A DNA stretch of 64,000 nt from Dinoroseobacter sp049800775 (lineage in GTDB: Bacteria > Pseudomonadota > Alphaproteobacteria > Rhodobacterales > Rhodobacteraceae), in NCBI RefSeq assembly GCF_049800775.1, contig NZ_JBNAFR010000001.1, forward strand, positions 682,001 to 746,000, in the 5' to 3' direction. A program made the translations under genes and the position numbers. The notes below the pieces were generated by a model. It ran no database searches, was not told where the DNA came from, and saw only the letters and a list, made by a program, of their open reading frames with translations. Shown one piece after another: positions 23,525 through 31,136 of the stretch. Each line of letters opens with the position of its first letter. Position 1 is the stretch's first letter.

Positions 23525-24829
23525 TCAGGCAGCCTCCGCCGCGGTCAGGGCCCGCGGCTTGGGCCCCCCGGTCGCCCAATCGATCAGCTCGACCGTATGC
23601 ACGATCGGGACCTGCGTGCCAGAGCCGATCTGCATCATGCAGCCGATATTGCCCGCGGCGATCAGATCCGGCGCCTTGGCCTCGAGCGTCTCGACCTTGC
23701 GCGCCTTGAGCTGGCCCGAAATCTCGGGCTGCATCAGGTTATAGGTCCCCGCCGAGCCACAACAGAGATGGCTGTTCTCCGGCTCGACCACCTTGAACCC
23801 GACCCGGCGCAGCAGGTCCTTGGGATAGGTCTTGATCTGCTGGCCATGCTGCAGTGAACAGGCCGCGTGATACGCAACCGTCAGCCCCTGGCTGAATTTC
23901 TCATGCTCGGGCACCTCGAGACTGATCAGAACCTCGGAGATGTCCTTGGCGATCCCGGCGACGGCCTCGGCTTCGGCAGCCAGCGGTTCATTGCGGAACA
24001 TATGCCCGTAATCCTTGACCGTGGTGCCACAGCCCGAGGTGTTGATGACAATCGCATCGAGCCCCTCGCCCTGCATCTCGCGGTGCCAGGCCCGGATGTT
24101 ATGGGCCGCCGTGGCATGGCTCTCGGCGGTCTTGCCCATATGGTGGGTGAGCGCCCCGCAGCAACCCTGACCCTCGGCGATCACCACCTCGCAGCCCAGC
24201 CGCCGCAGCACCCGGATGGTGGCATCGTTGATGTCGGTGTTCAGCGCCTTCTGGGCACAGCCCGTCATCAGCGCGACGCGCTTCTTGCGCGGCCCGATGG
24301 CCGGAAAGACCTGCGGGTCATCGTTGCTGCTGACCGGCGGGATGGTCTTGGGCGCCATCTCCAGCATGGCGCGCAACCGGGCATCGGGAACAAACCGCTT
24401 GAAGGGTTTGGCGATCTTCGCGCCCAGCATCGCCACCCGGAACCGCATCGGATAGGGCAGGATCCGCGCCAGGGTCCAGCGCAGGACGCGCTCGGTCAGG
24501 GGCCGCTTGTAGGTTTCTTCGATATACTCGCGCGCATGATCCACCAGATGCATGTAATTCACCCCCGAAGGGCAGGTGGTCATGCAGGCCAGACAGCTCA
24601 GACAGCGATCCACATGCTTGACGGTCTTCTCATCCGCCGGGCGCCCGGTCTCGAGCATGTCCTTGATCAGATAGATCCGCCCGCGCGGACTGTCGAGCTC
24701 ATCGCCCAGCACCTGATAGGTCGGGCAGGTCGCCGTACAGAACCCGCAATGGACGCAATTGCGCAGGATGCCGTTGGAATGGGCCGTGGCCGGATCCTCG
24801 AGTTGCTCGGGGGTGAAATTGGTTTGCAT
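23525..24829 (-). CDS. glcF: glycolate oxidase iron-sulfur subunit
   Basis: Electron-transfer subunit of membrane-linked glycolate oxidase (glycolate to glyoxylate), 434 residues. Two 4Fe-4S motifs are present near the N-terminus, CVHCGFCTATCPTYQ and CLSCLACMTTCPSG. Two CCG-type domains follow, visible as GQGCCGALTHH and SHLCCGSAGTYNL. The gene follows glcE by 21 bp and ends the glcD-glcE-glcF operon. Glycolate is a common algal exudate, so the operon fits a marine lifestyle (inference). Confidence 0.95.
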   Translation of the reverse strand: MQTNFTPEQLEDPATAHSNGILRNCVHCGFCTATCPTYQVLGDELDSPRGRIYLIKDMLETGRPADEKTVKHVDRCLSCLACMTTCPSGVNYMHLVDHAREYIEETYKRPLTERVLRWTLARILPYPMRFRVAMLGAKIAKPFKRFVPDARLRAMLEMAPKTIPPVSSNDDPQVFPAIGPRKKRVALMTGCAQKALNTDINDATIRVLRRLGCEVVIAEGQGCCGALTHHMGKTAESHATAAHNIRAWHREMQGEGLDAIVINTSGCGTTVKDYGHMFRNEPLAAEAEAVAGIAKDISEVLISLEVPEHEKFSQGLTVAYHAACSLQHGQQIKTYPKDLLRRVGFKVVEPENSHLCCGSAGTYNLMQPEISGQLKARKVETLEAKAPDLIAAGNIGCMMQIGSGTQVPIVHTVELIDWATGGPKPRALTAAEAA

Positions 24830-24850
24830 GGTGCTTTCCCTGCTCTGCGG

Positions 24851-25987
24851 TCAGGCCATCAGGCCGGGGTTGAGGAGGCCCTTGGGGTCGAATTGCGCCC
24901 GCAGGCGGGTCTGGATCGCCGCAAGCGGGGCCGGTTCGGGCTGGAACACGGGCCGTGCCGCCCGGGTCTCCTCCCGGGCCCGGATCAGGGTCGCATGACC
25001 GTGGAACGGCTCCGCCCGAGCCGCAAGCTTGGCGCGCAGGTCGAGCCCGTCCGGCACCCGCGCCCAGATCAGCCCCCCTCCCCAGTCGTAGTAGACCGCT
25101 CCGCCAAGACCCGAGATCAGCGTACCCAGCGCCGGCCCGTCCGAAGGCTTGACCGAGATCCGCCAGATATCGCCCTCGGACCCGCTGAGCGGGGCGACGT
25201 CCCGCACAGCCTGCCAGAGCGCCGGTCCATCGCCCGACAGAGTAACCTCGCCATAACTCCCCAACAGCGCGCGCAGCTTGTCGCTGCGATAGCGCACCGA
25301 GGCTTCGAACCCCTCGATCCGCACGCAGGTTTCCGGCCCCGACGCCCCGGCAGGCAGATGCGCCGCGCCGGTCACCTCGTAAGGCGCGCCCAGCGCTGCC
25401 GACAAGGCCGCGACGGCGGCCGCGTCGGACAGGCCATGCACCACCAGCGTCGCCTCGGTCTCGGGCTGGGGCAGCACCTTGAAGCTCACCTCGGTCAACA
25501 CCCCGAGCGTGCCATAGCTGCCCGCCATGAGCTTCACGAGATCATAGCCCGTGACATTCTTCATGACGCGCCCGCCATTCTTGATGACCTCGCCCTCGCC
25601 CGAGACAAAGCGCACCCCGATCAGGCTGTCGCGACAGGCTCCGGCCTGGATGCGGCGCGGGCCAGAGATATTTCCGGCCACTACGCCACCAATCGTCGGC
25701 GCGCCCTCTTGTCCAAAAAGCCCCCGGTGATCCATGGGCTCAAAAGGCAGGCGCTGACGCTCTGCCGCCAAAGCCGCCTCGATCTCGGCCACCGGCGTGC
25801 CCGCCTGCGCCACGACCGTCAGCGCGCCCGGCTCATAAAGCCCGATCCCCGACAGCGCGGCAGTGGACAGAACCTCCCCCGCCACGGGTTTCCCGATGGG
25901 TCGTGTCCCGCCCCCGCGCACGCGCAAGGGTGCCTCTGCAGCCGCAATCATTCCGGCCAATTCGGCCTCGCTCGTCGGTGCCAGCAT
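24851..25987 (-). CDS. glcE: glycolate oxidase FAD-binding subunit GlcE
   Basis: Second FAD-type subunit of glycolate oxidase, 378 residues, a shortened relative of GlcD. The FAD_binding_4 region includes VRGGGTRPIGKP and NISGPRRIQAGACRDSLIG, and KNVTGYDLVKLMAGSYGTLGVLTE is typical (FAD-side loop). It lies between glcD and glcF, but 84 bp containing an intergenic repeat separate it from glcD, while glcF follows closely. The repeat may lower expression of glcE and glcF relative to glcD. Confidence 0.92.
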   Translation of the reverse strand: MLAPTSEAELAGMIAAAEAPLRVRGGGTRPIGKPVAGEVLSTAALSGIGLYEPGALTVVAQAGTPVAEIEAALAAERQRLPFEPMDHRGLFGQEGAPTIGGVVAGNISGPRRIQAGACRDSLIGVRFVSGEGEVIKNGGRVMKNVTGYDLVKLMAGSYGTLGVLTEVSFKVLPQPETEATLVVHGLSDAAAVAALSAALGAPYEVTGAAHLPAGASGPETCVRIEGFEASVRYRSDKLRALLGSYGEVTLSGDGPALWQAVRDVAPLSGSEGDIWRISVKPSDGPALGTLISGLGGAVYYDWGGGLIWARVPDGLDLRAKLAARAEPFHGHATLIRAREETRAARPVFQPEPAPLAAIQTRLRAQFDPKGLLNPGLMA

Positions 25988-25999
25988 GGGCCCGCCCCC

Positions 26000-26060
26000 T
26001 CATTGTTCTTGAAATACTCCGGGGTGAGGCGCGCATGCGCCGAGGGGCAGCGCCCCTTCC
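26000..26060. repeat. intergenic repeat copy 2, between glcD and glcE
   Basis: TCATTGTTCTTGAAATACTC, CCGGGG, a palindrome GGCGCGCATGCGCC and GGGGCAGCGCCCC follow in the same order as in copy 1 (15854). It lies inside the glc operon and would form a strong hairpin in the mRNA. Confidence 0.75.
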
Positions 26061-26071
26061 CCCTGCGGATC

Positions 26072-27520
26072 TCAGGCTGCGGCGTCCGGCTTCATGCGCC
26101 GCGCCTCGGTCACGTCCAGCGGAAACACCTTGGACGGGTTCAGCAACCAGGCCGGGTCGAACACGTCCTTGACCCGCAGCTGCATCTCCATATCCGAGCC
26201 GGTGAACTGGGTGTTCATCAGATCGCGCTTCTCGATCCCGACCCCGTGCTCCCCGGTCAGACAGCCGCCCACCTCGACGCAGAGCTTCAGGATCTCGGCC
26301 CCAAACGCCTCGCAGAGCTCCAGATCCCCCTCCTTGTTCGCATCAAAGAGGATCAGCGGATGCATGTTCCCATCCCCCGCATGAAACACATTGCCGACCT
26401 TCAGCCCGAACTCCTCGGACATCTCGCCGATCCGACGCAGCACGTAAGGCAGCTCCGAGACCGGGATGGTCCCGTCGAGGCACATGTAGTCATTGAGCTG
26501 CCCGATCGCGCCAAAGGCCGATTTCCGCCCCAGCCAGATCTTGGCGCTCTCTTCGGGCGACTGGCTCTGACGCAACTCCACCGGGTTATGCTTGCGCGCG
26601 ATCTGCAGGATGACGCCCAACTGCTCATCGATCTCCGCCTGCGAGCCCTCGACCTCGACGATCAACAGCGCCTCGCAATCGGGATAGCCCGCCTTGGCGA
26701 AGTTTTCTGACGTCTCGATGCAGAGCTTGTCCATGAACTCGATCGCCACGGGCAAGACGCCCGCCTTGATGATGTCGGCGACACAGGCCCCGGCCACCTC
26801 GTTATCGTCAAAAGCGATCAGCGCCGGGCGCGCGCCCTCGGGCTTGCGCAGGATCCGCAGGGTCGCCTCGGTGACAACCCCCAGCTGCCCTTCGGAGCCG
26901 CAGATCACCCCCAGCAGGTCGAGCCCGCCCGCATCCAGATGCGCGCCGCCAATCTCGACCACGGTGCCATCCATCAGGACCATGGTCACACCCAGCAGGT
27001 TGTTCGTCGTCACCCCGTATTTCAGGCAATGGGCCCCGCCGGAATTCATGGCGATATTGCCCGCAATCGCACAGGCCAGCTGCGAGGACGGATCGGGCGC
27101 ATAGAAGAAATCCTTTTCCTCGACGGCCCCGGTCACGCTCAGATTGGTGCGCCCGGATTGCACGCGGATGATCCGGTTCTCGTAATCGGTCTCGAGAACC
27201 TGGTTCAGCTTGGCCACCCCGAGGATCACGCTATCTGCCGTGGGCAGCGCACCGCCCGCCAGCGAGGTGCCCGAGCCGCGCGGCACGACGGGCACGCCCT
27301 CCGCATGGCAGATCTTGAGCACGGCAGCCACCTCCTCGGTCGTGGCAGGCAGAACGGCCGCGAGGGGCGGGCATTTATAAGCGGTGAGCGCGTCGCATTC
27401 ATAAGCGCGCGTCTCATGGGGCTCGTGGATGACGGCGTCGGTCGGCAGAACCTCCTGCAAGAGCGCGACGATCCGGCTCTTCTTGGCCAGCACAGCCGCA
27501 TCCGGCGTTGGCATCTCCAT
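26072..27520 (-). CDS. glcD: glycolate oxidase subunit GlcD
   Basis: FAD-linked catalytic subunit of glycolate oxidase, 482 residues, normal length. Features: FAD-binding VPRGSGTSLAGGALPT, NSGGAHCLKYGVTTNN, and the C-terminal oxidase domain with GEHGVGIEKRDLM. Other members of the family oxidise D-lactate or 2-hydroxyglutarate, but the presence of glcE and glcF supports glycolate. The ATG at 27520 has CAGGAGGAAA upstream. A 25-bp inverted repeat of GntR type lies 34-58 bp before the start. Confidence 0.95.
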   Translation of the reverse strand: MEMPTPDAAVLAKKSRIVALLQEVLPTDAVIHEPHETRAYECDALTAYKCPPLAAVLPATTEEVAAVLKICHAEGVPVVPRGSGTSLAGGALPTADSVILGVAKLNQVLETDYENRIIRVQSGRTNLSVTGAVEEKDFFYAPDPSSQLACAIAGNIAMNSGGAHCLKYGVTTNNLLGVTMVLMDGTVVEIGGAHLDAGGLDLLGVICGSEGQLGVVTEATLRILRKPEGARPALIAFDDNEVAGACVADIIKAGVLPVAIEFMDKLCIETSENFAKAGYPDCEALLIVEVEGSQAEIDEQLGVILQIARKHNPVELRQSQSPEESAKIWLGRKSAFGAIGQLNDYMCLDGTIPVSELPYVLRRIGEMSEEFGLKVGNVFHAGDGNMHPLILFDANKEGDLELCEAFGAEILKLCVEVGGCLTGEHGVGIEKRDLMNTQFTGSDMEMQLRVKDVFDPAWLLNPSKVFPLDVTEARRMKPDAAA

Positions 27521-27553
27521 CAGATTTCCTCCTGATCCACGGGGCTCGCGCCC

Positions 27554-27578
27554 AATTGGTAATAATTTATAACCAATT
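27554..27578. promoter_or_regulatory. inverted repeat AATTGGT-N11-ACCAATT upstream of glcD
   Basis: Perfect seven-base arms at 27554-27560 and 27572-27578 around an A/T-rich centre. TTGGT/ACCAA half-sites are typical of FadR-subfamily GntR regulators (PdhR, LldR, GlcC), although their usual spacing is three bases. No regulator gene is adjacent. Confidence 0.6.
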
Positions 27579-27665
27579 TCCGCGATCCGGCAAGGTGTTT
27601 CTCATCTGATGCCCCAAAACGCAAACCGCGCGGAGGGGACCCCGCGCGGCTCGGTTCTCGTGATC

Positions 27666-27687
27666 CCCGCGGCACGCGCGCCGCGGG
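27666..27687 (-). terminator. hairpin after the DUF302 gene
   Basis: Eight-pair perfect stem (CCCGCGGC with GCCGCGGG) and a six-base loop, 17 bp past the DUF302 stop, without a T tract. Apart from this and the glc operator, 27521-27704 shows nothing. Confidence 0.5.
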
Positions 27688-27704
27688 ACAATCAATTTAA
27701 GGAC

Positions 27705-28172
27705 TTACTCGGCTGTGGCCGCCTCGACCAGACCGCTGAGCATGGCGCTCATCCCGGCCTGGGCTTTCGCGGGCATCTCGAGCCCATGGCGCGCCATCAC
27801 CGTCTCGGCCAGCCATTCACCGGAGTTATAGGCCACAAAGACCTCCCCTTCGCCGGTTTCATAGACAAGAGCGCGCAGGGGCAGATCGATGGCCAGCGTC
27901 GGCGCCTTCAGGAACATCGGCGTGCCCGCCTTGGGCACCCCGAAATAGAGAACCGTCGCCGCAGGCATCTGCAGATCAACGCCCGCTGCGGCCGCCTGAT
28001 GGTCGATCTTGGCCAGCAGGGTCAGGTTCCGCGTCGCCATTTCGGCTTCGAGCTTGGCGATGGTCTCGGCGGCGGAATGGGCGCTCGGAACGGTGACGGG
28101 CGCGATGTCATCGGCCAGGGCGGGCCCGCCGAACCAGGCAAGGCAGAGGATCACGAGGGCGCGAATGGTCAT
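27705..28172 (-). CDS. DUF302 family secreted protein
   Basis: Protein of 155 residues with a signal peptide (TIRALVILCLAWFGGPALA) and one DUF302 domain, about residues 60-125, with LPLRALVYETGEGEVFVAYN. DUF302 proteins occur in periplasmic or cytosolic forms and their biochemical role is not settled. It is a single-gene unit, ending in a hairpin. The phytase-like gene downstream on the same strand has its own upstream region, so they are not one operon. Confidence 0.8.
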   Translation of the reverse strand: MTIRALVILCLAWFGGPALADDIAPVTVPSAHSAAETIAKLEAEMATRNLTLLAKIDHQAAAAGVDLQMPAATVLYFGVPKAGTPMFLKAPTLAIDLPLRALVYETGEGEVFVAYNSGEWLAETVMARHGLEMPAKAQAGMSAMLSGLVEAATAE

Positions 28173-28299
28173 GGGTCAGGTCTCCTTCAGGACTGTCTCT
28201 GAACCGACGCTATCGGCTCGGGCCCAGCGGCCACAACGGCCCCCACCGGAACGTGATCCAGCGTGGGCGAGCCCTTGCCGATGCGGCGTCTTTCCCATG

Positions 28300-28328
28300 A
28301 AAAAGGGGCACGTGTCGCCACGCGCCCC
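28300..28328 (-). terminator. rho-independent terminator after the phytase-like gene
   Basis: On the minus strand a stem GGGGC-GCGTG with CACGT-GCCCC (one mismatch), loop GCGA, is followed by five T. It lies 23 bp after the stop codon. Confidence 0.85.
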
Positions 28329-28350
28329 GGTCCTGAAAATGTCTTGTGGG

Positions 28351-30510
28351 TTAATGCGCCATTCCGATCGAGAGGAACAAGGTCTCGCCCGAATGGTCAT
28401 CCACACCGTCATTGTCGGTGGAGATGAAAATCTCGCCCGCCTGCGTGATGGCCAGCCCCTCGACCTTGTCGAGCACATAGCCCCCCGTCGCGGTCAGATC
28501 CGGAAGCAGGTCGCGGACCAGCTCCTTGGATACGGTGGGGATGTCATCCCCGCCGAGCTTGCCGGGCACCATTTCGGCCACAGGCACCCGGTAAACCTTC
28601 TTGGTCACGGCCGCGCGCCCATGCTGGTTGTCGCGCTCGACGATGTAGACGTGATCGCCATGGGCGGTGATCTCGGACAGACCGACCCAACCCTCCGCCG
28701 GTGCCGCCTTGGGATAGAGCACCGCGCCCCAGTCGCCGGTTTCGAGATTGTAGGACACGAGCTTCACGTGATGCTCGGGATCATCCCGCCACTCGCGCTG
28801 CACCGCCATCCAGAGCGTCTCTCCAATCTTGGTGATCCCCTCGAAGCCAAAGCGCCGCTCCACCGCCATCAGTTCGGGCGGCAGGCCGATCTCGGCCTCG
28901 ATCTCGCCATCCGCGCCGATGTGATAGAGCGCATGGGGCGTGACCCGGTCCGTGCGCCCTTCGGAGGCCACCCAGAACCCGCCTTCGCCATCCAGCGTGA
29001 TGCCCTCCAGGTCCAGCTTCTGCGCCGGACGGCCCTTGCGCGTCACGGGCAGGGCCGAGGTGATCCGCGCCGGCGTGGTCGAGGCGTCGATGGTGTAGAT
29101 GGTCGGCTGATAGCTGTAGAAGCTGTCATTCACCGCATAGATCGTGCTGCCTTCACCCGCGACCATGCCCGAAAGCGCGCCCCAACCGATCAGCTCATCC
29201 GCGCCAGCAGAGGTCAGATGCGGATAGGACGCGGGTGCGTCGGAATACTGGTAGAGCATCACATGGGCCCGGGCCGCCCCATCCTCGAGCCCGTCATACT
29301 CGTTCGCCGTCGCCAGCAGGCCGCGCGACGGGATCGCCACCGCGCCCTCGGGCGAGATCCCCGACGGCAAAAGCTGCGCCAGCACCGGCGCGGTCGGATC
29401 CGTCACGTCATAGACGCCCACGACCGAGGCCCGCTCGGCCATCACGAACACATAGGGCGTGCCGTCAAAGCTGCCGAACTCCATCCCCTCGGGCTCCACG
29501 CCCTTGGCGTCCGAACGCTTGTCCGGGTAATGGCCGATCTGCACGATGGCATGCTCAAGGGTCGCCCCGGTCTCGAAGAGCTCGGTACCGTCCTTGGCAA
29601 AGATCGTCATGCCGCGTGCGCCGCCATCCATGTCGCCTTCATTGGCGATGGCGAAATGGGTGGCGTCGATCCACTGGATCCCGTCCGGCTCGCGCAGACG
29701 GCCCGGCTGGCGCTCGGTGAAGATCAGCGCGCCGCGCTCGTCGGTGGTGTCAATCCTCTCAAGATCCACAGCCCCCGCCGAGAAATGCGACAGGATAGAC
29801 CCATCGCGCGCCACCACGGCGATATGGTTGTTCTCCTGCAGGGTCACGACCGTCTCGCCTAGGCTGTTGATGTCGACGAACTCTGGCTCGGGATCCTCCC
29901 CGGCGATCTCCGCCAACCCGGTCAGGTCCGCACGGATCAGGCTGTCGCAATCAAGGCTGCCCTCCACCACATCGATCATCACCAGATCGCCCGCGGGCAT
30001 CTGCGGCACGCGTCCGTCGCCCAGATCCTCGTCGCGCTCATTCTCGATCGCGATAGAGATGAAAGACCCGTCCGGCGCCTTGGCCGTGCTGTCGGGCTGC
30101 CCGCCCAGATCGCAGCGGGCAATCTCGGTCATGGTGGTCAGGTCGATGGCCTTCACCAGCCCCGAGGGCGCCGTATAGCTCTCGGAGGTGTTGATCCCCA
30201 CGAACGCCGTGCTCCCGATGATCGAGACGGCGGTAGGCTCCCCGTCCATCGCCATGGTGCCCAGCGGTCTGGGGTTGGAAGGATCCGTGATATCGATTGC
30301 GCCGATCACCCCGGCGGGGCTGTCCGTATAGACCAGCGTCATGCCATCGGCGGTGGCATCGATGATCTCGGCAGAGGTTTCCTTCGGCACATCGCCGTCA
30401 AAATTCTCGGTGACCGGAAAGGACGCGATGCGGTTGAAATTCATATCGGCAGAGGCGGCACCTGCGACCAGGGCGAGGGCGGCGCTGCTCAGAAGACCAG
30501 TTTTTGTCAT
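28351..30510 (-). CDS. secreted esterase-like/phytase-like beta-propeller protein
   Basis: Exported protein of 719 residues with signal peptide MTKTGLLSSAALALVAGAASA. The N-terminal half (about 25-410) looks like a beta-propeller of LVIVD/choice-of-anchor type: AIDITDPSNPRPLGTM, VYDVTDPTAPVLAQLL, EGMEFGS. The C-terminal half (about 430-719) matches the 'esterase-like activity of phytase' domain, with LDLEGITLDGEGGFWVASEG, FGFEGITKIGETLWMAVQ and DKVEGLAITQAGEIFISTDNDG. Enzymatic activity is not proven for this group. I chose ATG 30510 because it starts the signal peptide. A direct repeat resembling a PhoB box lies upstream, which would fit a phosphate-scavenging role (inference). Confidence 0.8.
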   Translation of the reverse strand: MTKTGLLSSAALALVAGAASADMNFNRIASFPVTENFDGDVPKETSAEIIDATADGMTLVYTDSPAGVIGAIDITDPSNPRPLGTMAMDGEPTAVSIIGSTAFVGINTSESYTAPSGLVKAIDLTTMTEIARCDLGGQPDSTAKAPDGSFISIAIENERDEDLGDGRVPQMPAGDLVMIDVVEGSLDCDSLIRADLTGLAEIAGEDPEPEFVDINSLGETVVTLQENNHIAVVARDGSILSHFSAGAVDLERIDTTDERGALIFTERQPGRLREPDGIQWIDATHFAIANEGDMDGGARGMTIFAKDGTELFETGATLEHAIVQIGHYPDKRSDAKGVEPEGMEFGSFDGTPYVFVMAERASVVGVYDVTDPTAPVLAQLLPSGISPEGAVAIPSRGLLATANEYDGLEDGAARAHVMLYQYSDAPASYPHLTSAGADELIGWGALSGMVAGEGSTIYAVNDSFYSYQPTIYTIDASTTPARITSALPVTRKGRPAQKLDLEGITLDGEGGFWVASEGRTDRVTPHALYHIGADGEIEAEIGLPPELMAVERRFGFEGITKIGETLWMAVQREWRDDPEHHVKLVSYNLETGDWGAVLYPKAAPAEGWVGLSEITAHGDHVYIVERDNQHGRAAVTKKVYRVPVAEMVPGKLGGDDIPTVSKELVRDLLPDLTATGGYVLDKVEGLAITQAGEIFISTDNDGVDDHSGETLFLSIGMAH

Positions 30511-30541
30511 GACATTCCCCAAGGTTTGCGCCCCCGGGCAT

Positions 30542-30559
30542 GCAACAGCTGTGTAACAG
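30542..30559 (-). promoter_or_regulatory. possible PhoB box
   Basis: On the minus strand two direct repeats, CTGTTAC and CTGTTGC, are 11 bp apart, like the Pho-box pattern CTGTCAT-N4-CTGTCAT but with two or three mismatches each. The site lies 32-49 bp before the phytase-like ATG. Confidence 0.35.
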
Positions 30560-30667
30560 CCCCGCGTCAAAGCCATGTCACTTCTGTAAAAGCCGCACTG
30601 GCGCAGAAGTGACTGCCGCCGCACCACGCCTTGTGCAAAACTGGCGCGACGGGCAAAGGAGCACCCC

Positions 30668-31042
30668 ATGACACGACATCCCCTTCGCGCGGCCCTCCTC
30701 GCTGCCGGCCTGAGCCTTGCAAGCGGCGCAGCACTTGCCAGCCCCTCGGTGATCGAGCGGGTGGAGGCGCAGCGCTCCGGCGACAGCTATCGGATCTCGG
30801 TCACTCTCAGCCATGCGGATACGGGCTGGGACCACTATGCCGATGGATGGGAGGTCCAGACCCCCGATGGCACGGTGATCGGCACCCGTGTCCTCTATCA
30901 CCCCCATGTCAATGAACAGCCCTTCACCCGCAGCCTCAGCGGCGTGATCGTCCCGCCCGGCGTGACCGAACTTGTGATCCGCGCGCGCTGCAATGTGGAC
31001 GGCTATACCGGCACGCCCTACCGGTTGCGCCTCACCAACTAG
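30668..31042 (+). CDS. small secreted protein, unknown
   Basis: Protein of 124 residues with a signal peptide (RAALLAAGLSLASGAALA) and a beta-rich mature domain, DSYRISVTLSHADTGWDHYAD then GWEVQTPDGTVIGTR. An AAAGGAG ribosome site lies 5 bp before the ATG. It is divergent from the phytase-like gene and followed by a palindrome CGCGCGGATCCGCGCG (31048-31063) that may act as a transcript end. Family not recognised; the mature part is conserved-looking rather than low-complexity, so I consider it a real gene. Confidence 0.75.
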   Translation: MTRHPLRAALLAAGLSLASGAALASPSVIERVEAQRSGDSYRISVTLSHADTGWDHYADGWEVQTPDGTVIGTRVLYHPHVNEQPFTRSLSGVIVPPGVTELVIRARCNVDGYTGTPYRLRLTN

Positions 31043-31072
31043 GGCCCCGCGCGGATCCGCGCGACGCCCGTT

Positions 31073-31096
31073 TCATTGTTCCAAAAATACTCACGG
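31073..31096. repeat. truncated intergenic repeat copy 3
   Basis: TCATTGTTCCAAAAATACTC matches the left end of the elements at 15854 and 26000; the GGGGCAGCGCCCC hairpin is missing. Confidence 0.5.
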
Positions 31097-31136
31097 CGCG
31101 CGATCTGCCAGCCATGACCGCCGCAGGCAGCAGCGC

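Noticed and set aside
23867..26710. Long plus-strand open frame opposite glcF, glcE and glcD
   Set aside because: Shadow of the glc genes, Arg/Pro/Gly-rich and without ribosome site or domains.
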